This document shows, piece by piece, positions 52,301-63,818 of a DNA stretch of 64,000 nt (its first letter is position 1; each line of letters begins with the position of its first letter). Both the position numbers and the translations under genes were made by a program. The DNA comes from Membranipora membranacea. Its lineage: Eukaryota > Bryozoa > Gymnolaemata > Cheilostomatida > Membraniporidae. The DNA lies in the NCBI GenBank assembly GCA_914767715.1, contig OU612067.1, forward strand, positions 18,049,001 to 18,113,000. The letters are read 5' to 3'. Below the pieces are notes generated by a model. The model ran no database searches and was not told the DNA's origin. It was given only the letters and a program-made list of their open reading frames with translations.

Positions 52301-55300
52301 AGCGGCCATTACAGACCTGCTGTGGATACCTGACCACATGGAGCTGAACAGGATGGGGGTACCACAGGAGAGCCGCTCCGGACAGTGTGCTCAGGTAGGA
52401 TTCATCAATCTCCAATCGCTAAAACTTTATATACAAATGACAGCTTTGGTGTAAGGCATCAAACCTGTCAAATTACGATGAGTGTAACAGTTGGTGACAT
52501 ATTTTACTGCTGTTCATGGTAGAGTTGAGGTGACTGGGTTCAGATCGAGTCCGTGATTCGTGTGATTCACATCATGGATTGCTACTAGAATTTATCTATT
52601 CTATCTATGCTTACCTGTATTAAGTCATATGAATACTGTTTTAGCTGATGACATGCGCAGCCGATCACTCTGTATTAGTGTGGGACACGAGACCACCCAC
52701 AAAATCAGATAATAAAAAGGGCAGTGAACACTCAAATCTCTCTAACACTACAGCATTTAAGGCTCTAGATCTGAGCTGGCGTCCTCTTATGAAAGTACAT
52801 CTACATAAAAGTGAACCAGGCGGTGACCACAACCCAACATGCTTCTCCATCGCTGAGGTACAAGGTGACAAAAGGTAAGAATATTTCACTTATACAAATC
52901 ATATTAGAGGTTAGGAGATAGTTTTATGAAGGCGTACAGGGTGGTTTTCACCATAGGCCCATTTTTAATTTTTATTGAGAGAAATTTAAACAAAGTTGAC
53001 CAGGCTAATACCACCTGAGTGTACTCTCCGCCGCCAGCAGACCTCTCTTATAATATTGGGAAATCAGTTTGAGAGTATTTGGCAGCTTTCCACTCAAAAA
53101 TGGTGAAGAAGTCTCACACAACTTGATGTATCTAAGCTCATTTTTCCACTTATGCATTGTAAAACTCAATTCAGAACTTGAGTTCAAATATAATTTGACA
53201 TAACTTCTCAATGCATCATTCAACAGCACTTTTCAAAGGTAAAGTATTCCTCAGGCACACTCTACATTATAAATCACTGGCTTAAAGTGAGTTGTGCCAT
53301 TGTTGTTGTTAGTTTCTACAACAGCAATGGTACATACTATTGTCGCAACACCAATTTTGTAAACCCTTATTACGTAATGCACATTCACATTAAAACTAGA
53401 GAACCATAAGATAGTATATCTCACAATTCATCAAATTTTCATTTAGAATTCATAATGATAATTATGTGTATTTACGAAAGTGTGGTACATAATGTGTAAT
53501 ATTGGAATTATTCTATATTGTATGTAAAAGCATGGTTATTATTAATATCAGGGACCATAGAGGATTTATCATCTATCTGATATCTATAGTCTCTGCTAAT
53601 ATTGCTGGAACAAAAAATGACAGTATTTGGAGAGTGCAGTTTGGTTCGAGATATAGTTATCTCAATATCTGTCTGTCATGCCGGTGTTATCTCATTGTGC
53701 ATTGATCCTTCTATGCGGCTGCTGCAACTGGTTTTCTCTTTCTTTCAGTGTGCTTAACAAGGGATCAGAAGAGTTGAAAGAAAGTGTTGGCCCTGGAGGT
53801 CAGTTCTCAATGGGAGTCGGCAAACCACCTTCTGCAAAAGATAAGAAGACTCTCACCGGAGTCAACACACACTTCTATTGTGGAACAGAAGATGGAGATC
53901 TGGTGTATCTCGACTGGATGCCACAGAAGGATCAGGACAGTGGTAAAATTCAGACACCTAAGCCTGATTACTATCATGGTATGCACGACGGCAGAGTGGT
54001 ATGTCTGCAGCGGTCTCCTTTCTTCAGAGATGTTATTCTCTGTGTAGGCGGATGGACATTCTCTATATGGAAAGAAGGAGTAAATAGCGGGCCTATACTC
54101 AAATCTCCAACAAGCAAAAAGCAACTCACTTCGGGATTCTGGTCACCGTCCCGACCCGCTGTTTTCTACATAGCTAGAGAAGATGGCAGTGTAGATATCT
54201 GGGATCTACTAGAGAAAACTCATGAGGCGTCAATGAATCAGAATGTCTCTGCTCATCCTATCACCTGTATACATCCATTCCCCATCACTCATCGTCAACA
54301 TCTACTGGCGGTCGGAGATAATTCAGGCACTCTACATGTAATGGAGATACCATGGAGCTTACGTCACATAACAAACGGGGAGGTGAGTAGTAAGCATTAT
54401 TCTGAGTCAGGGACTTTAAGTTATTCCTCAAAAATAAAATCTAGAGTTATGACTGTCATAGTACAGTCAGCAAGTAATTAATTTTCATCCAATTTACCTG
54501 CTTTTCCATGCAGTCTATTCTATTGGTAAATTTAAGACCGAGCGAGGGGGAGCAACTTCAAATATAGCCAATTCAAATCAAACTATATCTAGCAAATAGT
54601 AACATTTATGAATTGGATGCAATGACAATTAATTAAATGTGAGACCCAAGCAAAGAAAATAAATATATTGCCTGTGTTTTGTAGCTTCAAGGCGTTCAGG
54701 CTTACCTTGACAGAGAAGTTTCCAGAAGAAACTTTGTTGTAGCACGCTGGAACTTCAGAGAGGAGGAAAAGAGAGAGATTGAGGCAGAAAATAAGCGAAA
54801 AATGGGGGTTGGTACTATAGCCTTAATGAATAGATTTACATTCATTCTCTCATATCATAAGAGATTCATTTCAACTTGAGAAAAATTTAATTGTCTTATC
54901 TATGTCAGAGAAAAAATAAATACAGTGTAAGCTGGTTAATTCAAACTTTATATAGTTCAAAACTCCTGTTAATTCAGACAAGGAAAATTGGTCCCTTCAG
55001 TCAGATCTCTAATGTCACTTAATTCAGACTCTGCTTAACTAGAACTATTTTTGTGGTCCCCAGAGGGTTGAATTAAGTGAACTGCACTGTAGATGTATAG
55101 ATCCAGCTGTAGTAATTTTCCTGAATAAAATAAATAATAAACTCTATCTGACACCTCTACTATTTTCAGAATACAGTATCTAAGTTTTTAACTTTACACT
55201 CTTATTTATAGATTGCACCGAATGTCACACTGACAGACGAAGAGAAAGAGATGAGAGATAAATCAGAATATAATGCATTCCAGGAGGAGGAGCGTAACTT

Positions 55301-55355
55301 CCTCCGACAGCTCGGCATCCTCAAGGATGATGATGAAATACTGATAGAGACTTAG
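49367..55355 (+). CDS. DNAI3: Axonemal dynein intermediate chain 3 (WDR63)
   Basis: WD-repeat intermediate chain of the inner-arm dynein I1/f of motile cilia. Exons 49367-49996, 50187-50274, 50407-50615, 50792-51020, 51260-51574, 51914-52030, 52225-52394, 52645-52874, 53749-54382, 54685-54807 and 55212-55355 join in frame to 962 residues (human 891). Conserved stretches include KRAAVSDFSPIKKKIQEYP, GSEKEITEES, DSHLKEFQSFTDL, TCIDWHPTIKGLVAVSVA, PSLILIWSF, AVSSIENSHKAAITDLLW, LDLSWRPLMKV, VGGWTFSIWKEGV and REDGSVDIWDLLEKTHE. The N-terminus carries an extra segment of about 100 residues, rich in Lys, Ser and Pro. The C-terminus is charged and helical. AATAAA lies at 55631. Confidence 0.95.
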
Positions 55356-56919
55356 TACATAAAATGGAAGGACTTAGTCTATATTATGTTGAAGAGATTA
55401 GTCTTACATGTTGGAGTATCATTAGCCAGCTTTGCATTAACACTGAGCCTGTATAGTATGAACCAGCAGCAGTACATATTTACATCATGTTCATCACCCC
55501 ACGAGTCTCAATATTCTGAGAATATGGTCTCTTGATTATTTGTAGTAATGGACTGTAAGTTACTCTCTTCCATTGAGACATGAGGGCGCTATATAATCTC
55601 TTTTTTTATCGATTGCCTTACTTACAACAGAATAAATTAAAAAAAAACACAAAAACAAAAATATAATCTCATTGCCTCTAACATCTAACAAGGAATACCA
55701 TAGATTACAAAAAACGGTTTTGCTTCTAATGTTTTTCGCAAGTCTGAATGCAACTAAAAAACAATGCCTATCAGAGGAGATTAGCCGTCTTAAGTCGCTG
55801 AGCAAACCAAGAAAGCGATGGCCAAATACTGAAATCTGGTACTGTCCAGCACGGTGATGTGATATAAAATACGGGTCGGCGACGACTGTACCATAAACCA
55901 TTACTTTGTTAGCTCTAGTGTTGGTGGAAAGGATTTTATACAGAGGAAATTTGGAGCTATTGTCTGGTTACAGCCATCACTCAGCTATGAAGGTATTTGT
56001 CTATAAATATTTAGCCAAAGCTGTATTAGGTTGGACTAGCCCTGTTCACACGGCCACGGGTTTTGGTTTAAAAACCAAAACCCGTGGCCGTGTGAACAGG
56101 GCTAAGGTTGGTCAATATGACATCTGTAACAGAGGAAATAAAGGCAAGGTAATATAACAAATACTCAATCAGGATATGACGCTTAATAGCCGGGTCGGGT
56201 CGGTAATTTCTATCACCACAGTGATGGACATTGAGAAAATGTATTAATTGTAAGGCTATCAAATAAATAATGTGGCGGGCTATATGTAACATTGGCATAT
56301 GTAATATATATATATTTATATATACTTATATCACCGAAATGGCTGATCAGCCAGTTTCTACGTTCCTTGATGGTCTTTGTTATTCTGCTAAAGATTGTTA
56401 AAAAAATAGAGAAAGTTATAGATATTGCATAGGAACATACGGTTATATATAATATATACTTTATTGACACCAACCAAAGTAACTGGGCAAATAAGGCCAT
56501 GTGGAAAATGAAGATAAAAATTATATATTATGAACTTTATTAACCACCAATCAATGCATGAAGCAAATAAGAACTTGTGAAAACAACAAAAAATAAAAGA
56601 AGCAATAAGTAGGCATTGAAGGTATTTATGCATTATAAATTAAAAAAAAACTTTTTAAAAATCAACTTATCAGAAAACGCTGTTCGTCCAACAAAGTCAG
56701 AAGCTTGTAGCAAGTCATGGCGCATGGTTTCACAGGATCAAACTTTACAAATATCATTAACACATAACATTAACATTAATTTCATCGATATTTAGTTGAG
56801 ACAGTCTGTTCATCATGGCTATCAATAAAATTATTCTTGTACACATACTCTTGAAACTTTCTTACCATTCTATCTCCGCTTGACTCACCCTTTATTCTTT
56901 GCAGGCTTCCAAATACCTG
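55356..56919. other. Intergenic region between DNAI3 and the matrixin-like gene
   Basis: DNAI3 3' UTR, then AT-rich DNA with the perfect palindrome at 56037-56104. Overlapping open frames on both strands at 55560-55901 (plus 55672-55857, minus 55560-55901) look weakly protein-like, but neither can be joined in frame to the neighbouring gene. Confidence 0.45.
56028..56113. repeat. Perfect 68-bp palindrome with 9-bp flanking repeats
   Basis: Arms 56037-56069 and 56072-56104 are exact inverted copies, 33 bp each, separated by AA. The flanks AGGTTGGAC (56028-56036) and AGGTTGGTC (56105-56113) differ at one base. The arms begin TAGCCCTGTTCACACGG and are GC-richer than the surroundings. The structure is that of an inserted foldback element made of terminal inverted repeats only. 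Confidence 0.85.
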
Positions 56920-58613
56920 ATGGTGATTCTTATGATCTATTTTGCTTTGATGCCAAACTGTTGCAGAAGTTGTCGGAACAGCCGTCAGCGCAACAGGCAA
57001 CAACGCAGACAACAGAAGGTTATTATATTATATGTTATGATATGTATCTTTGAGCTTAGTCTGATTATTGTACAATTCAGAAAATGTGTTGTATCCATAG
57101 GCAGTTTCATCTCTGTAGTTATATGATTGATTCAATGACTATGCCTGGTGCATGATGGTAGAAACTATTGTCACATCATTCATACTATACTGATAAATAA
57201 AGGATGTTCTTTTTTTCTTCAAAGTGGGTAGAGAATAATAACATTACATTTACAAATGATAGTGCATACTGCTCAGAAACAGCTGCAAAAATTCTTTGGA
57301 TTTTCACTTTTAGCGTATTCCTCTCATCGACCTGTACAACCCCAAATATGGCCCAATAACTATACAAATAGAGCAGTATATAGACGATGAAAGGTTTTCT
57401 GGAAGAGAGCAGGACGAAGCACTTGACAAATGCACACAGGTAGCTATATCTCATATGCATTTTGTTTATTGATAGGCCTACGTGATTGGGGGAGGGGTGG
57501 ATTAACCGTGAATGATAGAACTCATAAATTGTGATATAGAATAATGACTACTTGATGAGATAAAGTTTATCAGTCACAAGAGGGAAAGTAAATAGGATGT
57601 TACTGGGGAGAATCAATAACAAGTTTTGCCATACTAGTCAGCCCGAGCAGAAAGCAGTAGGGCAGCGTTAAAAAAGTGGGTAAACTTGCATCATTAAAAT
57701 TTGCGATAGCTATCACTAAATCATCTGCATGAAAGAAGTTGCCAGCATTCATGATTCAGTAAGTAAACACACAATGTGCTGTACAATAAATACTAACATT
57801 TATTATAGTGGCAACTCTGAAGTATTGTACCAATACTGTTTTATAGCTATGGACAATTCCCGGCTATATAAGCTTCCAAGTTTATTCAGGTCATAGACCT
57901 GCTGATGTGAGAGTGAAGATGATCAGGAAGAAACTGGATGGGACTTTGGGCTATACTTATTTTCCTGGATCCCAAGGCCGTCTTGATGTTTATCTTCCAT
58001 GTTTATCTGGAATTGAAGGTAAGAGTTTAATCAATTCATGGTGACTTGCCCTGTCACAAAAAAAAGGGGACACAGATTTATGTTGTTGAAACTAATTCGA
58101 GGCAACTACAATGTCAATTCTAGCTGCAAACTCTTACCCTCTGAGCCCTGGTGTCTGCTTTATATATGATAAGCTGTGTTGTGTATCTTTAGCAGTTTGA
58201 CAATTCACACTGCTCATGCTCCCTGGCTCATGCTCCCTGGCTCATGCTTTGCAGGTTCTTGGATAAATAAACATATTTGTAGATGATTTTATTGAAATGT
58301 ACATACATGTATTATATCTTTTAAATTTTCAGATCTCACAAAGATTCTGTGTCATGAAATGGGACATGCGATTGGCTATCGAGCTGGCTGTGAATGGAAG
58401 CCTAATAAGCATAAATTACAACTGGTAAATCATGAAGTTCAACCTAAAACCTCCATAATGTATCATCAGTTCAATAAGGATCAAAGCTACCTACTGGAAG
58501 ATAACCAGCTAGTGAGAAGAAAGATGAAAGAGCTGTATGATAGAGGCAGCAAATGGGCGCATAACAAACAAGGCAGACTAATAACTGTGCCGGGCTGTGA
58601 TAGCATTCTCTAG
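56920..58613 (+). CDS. Small secreted matrixin-like (M10-type) metallopeptidase, atypical zinc site
   Basis: Exons 56920-57018, 57314-57439, 57847-58018 and 58333-58613 join in frame to 225 residues. The N-terminus MVILMIYFALMPNCC suits a signal peptide, followed by a basic stretch ending RRQQKR. The rest aligns by eye with the matrix-metalloprotease catalytic domain: GPITIQIEQY, an LWTIPGYISFQVY strand, ADVRVKMIRKKLDGTLGYTY, YFPGSQGRLDVYL, HEMGHAIGYRA (His140, Glu141, His144) and the Met-turn TSIMYHQF (Met175). The third zinc ligand expected at position 150 is Ala; His159 or His166 might replace it, or the enzyme is inactive. No cysteine-switch prodomain or hemopexin repeats are seen. The first exon is the least certain: a TTTGCAG acceptor just upstream of the ATG would also allow further 5' exons. 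Confidence 0.72.
58212..58248 (+). repeat. 14-bp tandem repeat
   Basis: GCTCATGCTCCCTG is repeated about 2.6 times in the last intron of the matrixin-like gene. Confidence 0.7.
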
Positions 58614-59112
58614 GATCCTCATTATTCTGCATGTCGTGGTTAATCTGTCTGCCCCTTTTTTTCTCACTCGTAGACAGCACCTACTTTGTTGATTGATTGC
58701 TGGTTATGATTTGTAACCATTGATTGGCATAAAATGGACATGTACCATGCTCATAGCTTTGGCATTTGACTTAAAAAATCACATTAAATTTTTTTCTTAT
58801 GTTCACTTTTGATCAATTATATTTTAAGAATAATTTAAGCAAGAGGTTCTGAGATAAATTATGTGCAGGGAGCTGGCAAGTCATCATAGGCAGCGTGCCC
58901 AGGTTTGTTTTACATATATAATCATACATTCACTGTCAGCAAAATTCATCATTATCAAGGCTTTTTTCCATGGCTCACACCTTCAGCTGTGTGGGATAAA
59001 GAGAAAGATAATATGTTTTTGCATTAGAATAAGTGTTATCATTGTTGGATTTATGTGATTGGATGTGTTTGGTTTTGGCTGATTGGAAAACAATGACGCC
59101 TGCTAGATTTGT
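58614..59112. other. Convergent intergenic spacer
   Basis: About 500 bp between the stop codons of the plus-strand matrixin-like gene and the minus-strand reductase. It should contain both 3' UTRs. No further feature is seen. Confidence 0.5.
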
Positions 59113-62100
59113 CTAGGATCTCTTGAATATTTCCATCTCATAGGCACTCCATTCAGCGTTGTTGAGTGGTTTCATAAACTTCTCTAACACATAGTCCAGA
59201 ACCTGCTGTTCTTTCTCAGAAAGCAGGCCTATCTCCAATTCAACGTTTTTGTGTACAATGTTGCAATCAACCATTCCAACCTGAAATTCAGATGACGAAA
59301 TTTTATAAGTTAGACTGAGGATTTGTATTTGGTTGAAGTATCTGCACATAGAGTTATTATATACTCTAGAGTGGACAATGTGTACAAAAATAGCATCAGT
59401 TTTTGTCCTACTTAATTATTGCGAAATCCATGACGGCGATCTGGTTGTGCATGGCCAGTGCCTGTATTATATAATTTATCATTGAGGATTTAGGAATTGG
59501 GTATGAAAATTTAAGTTTTAGAGCACTTAAAGGCATTTTTTCGGAAAAATTTTCATGGCACACTATGTGGAACACTTGTAGGTATTTTCACTTGCAGCCA
59601 TTGGAAAAATGTTCTATGTTTTCCCATGAAAATAAGCCAAAGCCCCAACCACAAACACATCATTGTGATGACAATTAATTACCGGGCTAGCTTGTTATTT
59701 CTACTGCCACTTGCCAGCCATATAAGCTGTGTACTGTCTCTCTCTTACTCATGTTACACATTCAATGGGTTTGTTTCATTTTTGATTAAATGAAGTACGA
59801 GTAGCCTGTGAACAAGTGATCGGAGGTGTAAAGTTTTGCAGCTTGCCTCATTTTCAGTCACAATGTACATAATGTCAAGATTCAGATTTGCTGCTAAAAT
59901 CAGATGTGGTGTTACTGTGAGTCCTCATTGCTCATAAGATCACTTTCTGGTTGCCTCTCTTATATTTTTATAGCATCAATCCATTTCTGACAGAGAATCA
60001 CAGCTGTATGAAATGCTAACTCTGGTCATTTCATAGGATTGAACACTACTACACTAATCCCCCTTCCCTCAAAACTATGCAAACAAATACACATATATAC
60101 CTCAACTGCCAGGGCCTTGACTGGAGTATATACACAATATTATGTATGATGCTGAAGTTGCCATCTCAACTAATTTACAAACACAAACCAACAACCATAG
60201 TCATAATAATCATACCAGAAAATTGTATCAAACATCCACAAAGACCGCTCTGAAGCAAATGGTCCCTTATTTCAAGTATGGTGAGAAATCAGAAATATCC
60301 GTCCACTTAAAATGTCACATTAGTGAGTGTTTGTTCTGAAACATCTGGAGTCAGTCTGGATAGGTATGTATGTGAGTTTTCTATTCAAAGATTTACTTGA
60401 TACTAAGCGACAAAAAAGTTTGTTACAAAATACATTCATTTATATGCTTTCAAAACCTGCTGTGTATGGTTGAATGGTTTTGCGAATTCAAAAACTAGAG
60501 GACACCACCGGGGAGGAAATTTAGAGCTTTAAATGACATAGCCAAATCTAAACGCCGAATCTTAGTCAGAACTGTATGTAAATTGCTTCTGCAAATGGCG
60601 GAACTTAGCGGCCGACTTTTAACCTCCAGTCAGCTTTTCCACAAGCTATGTGTGCACCGTTTACTGAACAAATACCATTAACTCACTTGATGGATAACAT
60701 ATGAGTAAAAGAGACAGAATCCAACTTATGGTTGAGAGAAACATGGAAAAAACAAGCTAGCCCGGTAATTTTTTTTCATCACAATGTGTTTGCGGTTGGG
60801 GTTTTGGCTTACTTCCATGGGAAAACATAGAAAAATTTCCAATGGCTGCAAGTGAAAATACCTACAAATGTTCCACATAGTGTGACATGAAAAATTATCC
60901 AAAAAAATGGCTATTAGCGCTCTAAAACATAAATTTTCATGCTTAATTCTCAATATTCTCAATGATAACTTATATGATACAGGCAATAGCCATGCACAAC
61001 CAGATTGCGTCGCGTCATGAATTTCGCAATAATTAAGTAAGACGTTTTGAGCACTGTATTGTCCACTCTAGAGTATATAATAACTCTATGTATCTGCATC
61101 ACTCTGTCTTCACTGGGTACAACTTCCATGAAAATCTGGGTACACCAGGTCCAGACCAATCCTTCATTGCATAACATGGTTGCTTATTATTGATAATTTC
61201 TCGCATGTATCTGACATAGTGCTTCAGAGGTACTCTGACATGTTAAAACAGGAGCCAACGCAAAGCGTAAAGAGGCATATCTAATTGTCAAGGCATATAT
61301 GATTGTAAGGCTCACCAAACAAGTTCCAATGAAACTCGGTTTGAACCCAAAGTATAAAGCTAGCCTAGCTATATCAACACCCTCTTTGACACAATACTCG
61401 ACAGCTTGAGAGCATGCTTCAGTTATCTGAGGGGCACAGTGTCTGGCAGGATGCCATTCCGGCGGTCCTCTTGCAGTGAGAAGCCCCATAGACATAGGTG
61501 ATGCATTGATGATTCCTACACCTGTAAAGAATTACAAAAATATATTTTATAGGCATTAGGTGACAAAGATTGTTCTTGTCTGGAGAATAATTTATATGCA
61601 ACATATGTCTAGTTTGTTGGCTCAATCAATAGGCGATTGGATTTTGTTGTAATACATTAAATTACCATACATATCGTGCTGTTTGCAAAATCTCACTTTC
61701 AACAGTTTTAGTCCTCAAGCTACATATATAGTTATACGAAATTACAACAAGCAAGTTTTAGGAACTAGAATGAAGGTGAAACAGCTTATAAATACCGTGT
61801 ACTTACGCAAACATAATTATGCAATATTTCCCATGAGCAAAACACTCATATTGATACCGTATCAGATGGTATCAGAATCACAGATATCCAGCGTAAAATC
61901 ATCAATGTTCTGTCAGAAATTAATCACAAGGAGTTTGTATAGACAAGCGTTCAACAAAAAATGAGCAAGAAAAGAGGCGAAGAGTAAAACTGTTACACCT
62001 AGATAGAGATCTGCGTGGTAAAAGAGTTATTCTCTCATTAAAGATAGGCATATAACTCAGAGTTTCAGGCACCTGAAAGTGAGACCCATAGAATTATATA

Positions 62101-63013
62101 TATATATATATATATAATAAATCTAAGGCGAGACCCAATCACTAAGCCTACCTTTACTTGAAAAGAAATCTTTATACTGAAGTAGAGTAGTATCATGCAT
62201 ACTGTATCTACAGTAGGTTAAAACAGTGTCTATTTTCACTTTGCTCCGCTCGACTATCTCTTTTAGAACATCCAAAGGGTAGCCTGTGATACCTAAATGA
62301 AAAATGATCTTTATTGCGTCTATTGCCACAGATAAAGTCTTGCAAGCGTAAAAACTACACCAACTTACCTAGCATTGAGGTCTCACAGAACTAAACTAAA
62401 GTGTGAAAAATTCACCAATGTAATGAATAACTCATGAAATCTCTGTTTATATAATAAAGCACATGTTTCACGTAGACACTTGTACAATATTGCGTACACT
62501 GAAATGAGTAACATACTAAATAAACAAACACTTACCAATATAGCGCGCTTTACCTTCGTCCTTAACCCTCTGCAGAGCAGGAAGTGTCTCATTCAACACT
62601 ATATCAAGAGAAGGAGCAAATTCAACATCATGAGCCTGGATCACATCCACATAGCTGAGGCCAAGTCTCGTCAAACTCTCATCTACACTAGCCAGTGTTC
62701 TATCGTAGCTGAAGTCAAACACTGCAGGGTCGAGACCTAGGCGGCATACTTTAGTTGCGATGTAGTAAGATTCTCTGGGTATATCCTTTAGTGCTTCACC
62801 TACCAATAGTTCAGATTTACCTGAACCGTATGCTGTTGCAGTGTCGATGTAGTTGATTCCACACTTAAGAGCCTCCCTCAGGGCTGAGATTGCTTCTTGT
62901 TCGTTTATTGTTTCATATATCGAAGCTAATGGGGAAGCTCCGAAGCCTATTGCAGAGACACGCATATCCGTCTCACCAAGCTGAACAAGTTTCTTACTAG
63001 CACTACCCGCCAT
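59113..63013 (-). CDS. Aldo-keto reductase, L-galactose dehydrogenase type
   Basis: NAD(P)-dependent oxidoreductase of the AKR fold. Exons on the minus strand: 62536-63013, 62152-62292, 61316-61521 and 59113-59280, joining in frame to 330 residues, the usual family length. The AKR tetrad is present: Asp57 and Tyr62 (NYIDTATAYG), Lys88 (YYIATKV) and His128 (VIQAHDVEF). Similarity is strongest to L-galactose dehydrogenase-like AKRs: VSAIGFGASPLASIY at the start, GIINASPMSMGLLTARGPPE (a motif shared with that group) and CLVGM near the end. The substrate in animals is not known. Intron 3 (59281-61315) is swollen by an inserted 1.74-kb transposon. A paralogue lies directly upstream. Confidence 0.9.
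59339..61098. mobile_element. Non-autonomous DNA transposon with long terminal inverted repeats
   Basis: The element spans 59347-61090 (1744 bp). Terminal inverted repeats 59347-59696 and 60751-61090 begin CATAGAGTTATTATATACTC and are complementary over about 345 bp with scattered mismatches. TATCTGCA occurs exactly on both sides (59339-59346 and 61091-61098), an 8-bp target duplication. The interior (59697-60750) has no transposase-like ORF. An 8-bp duplication is typical of hAT elements, although arms this long are more usual in Mutator-like foldbacks. It is in a reductase intron. Confidence 0.85.
62095..62116. repeat. TA microsatellite
   Basis: Simple TA run in reductase intron 2, close to the donor of exon 62152-62292. 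Confidence 0.9.
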
Positions 63014-63818
63014 CTATTACAGCTAGCGTGTAATAATTAGTGTGATAAGTATCAAATTCTTCACTCAAAATTAGGAAGGCCCAAGCTGTTTTTAAATTCC
63101 CAAACGCTGCAGTTGAGCTGACACAATAAATAAGCTTCTGCTAAATTTCACAAATTACTTGATTGACCCAGAAATATCATGTAATACTAACAGAGGCTAT
63201 AGTCTCTGATACTAACATGCTTGGCCATGCGTAGATCACATGTCAATCAAACTTAGATTGTAGGGAACAGATTTTGCTATGTTTATGACAGGGTCAAGCA
63301 AAACAATGGAACTTCATACTGATATCAGTTTATGTCAGTCACTTGTTGCAGGACAGCAAATGAACTGTTTTCAGTTTAATACCACAAAAGTCAAAAGCTA
63401 AGATAAAATAATTGGAAACAACTGAACCACAGACTTTTCATGATTAACTCTGGCTCCTCACTCTCCTTAAGCTTCGCAGGGAATCAGCTATTTGGAAAGG
63501 AATCGAAGGAAGAAAAAAAAAACATAAATTATCATTATTATCTTATTCATGATCGCAAAGCCAGATGTTCATATTACATTTTGCTTTATGAAACCTTTAT
63601 TTCTTACCAAATGGCAGACACAGAATCAATCATATATACATCGATCAAAAGATTCTAAATATATAACACCATCTTTATAATGAAATATTATCTTTAACCG
63701 AGGAGAGAACTATGGAAATTCATCAGTAGGAAGTCATTCCTATGTTTTGCCTCTGATAGACCACTTAGACCTACCGCTGAATCTGGGGCTAAACTACCTA
63801 GAGGTTGTCTGTTTACAC
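63014..63818. other. Intergenic spacer between tandem reductase genes
   Basis: About 800 bp holding the promoter and 5' UTR of the first reductase (its ATG is at 63013 on the minus strand) and the 3' UTR of the second. No other gene is seen. Confidence 0.5.

Noticed and set aside
55672-55857. ORF with a hydrophobic stretch and KPRKRWPNTEIWY as a first exon of the matrixin-like gene
   Set aside because: Its possible donors end in phase 2 and no downstream exon accepts that phase without a stop.
56905-57018. Alternative frame GFQIPDGDSYDLF in the first matrixin-like exon
   Set aside because: It looks protein-like but ends in phase 1, and the next exon then reaches a stop; the frame with the signal peptide joins cleanly.
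60142-60339. Short ORF inside the long-TIR transposon as a transposase remnant
   Set aside because: 65 codons, no DDE-type or zinc-finger motif visible.
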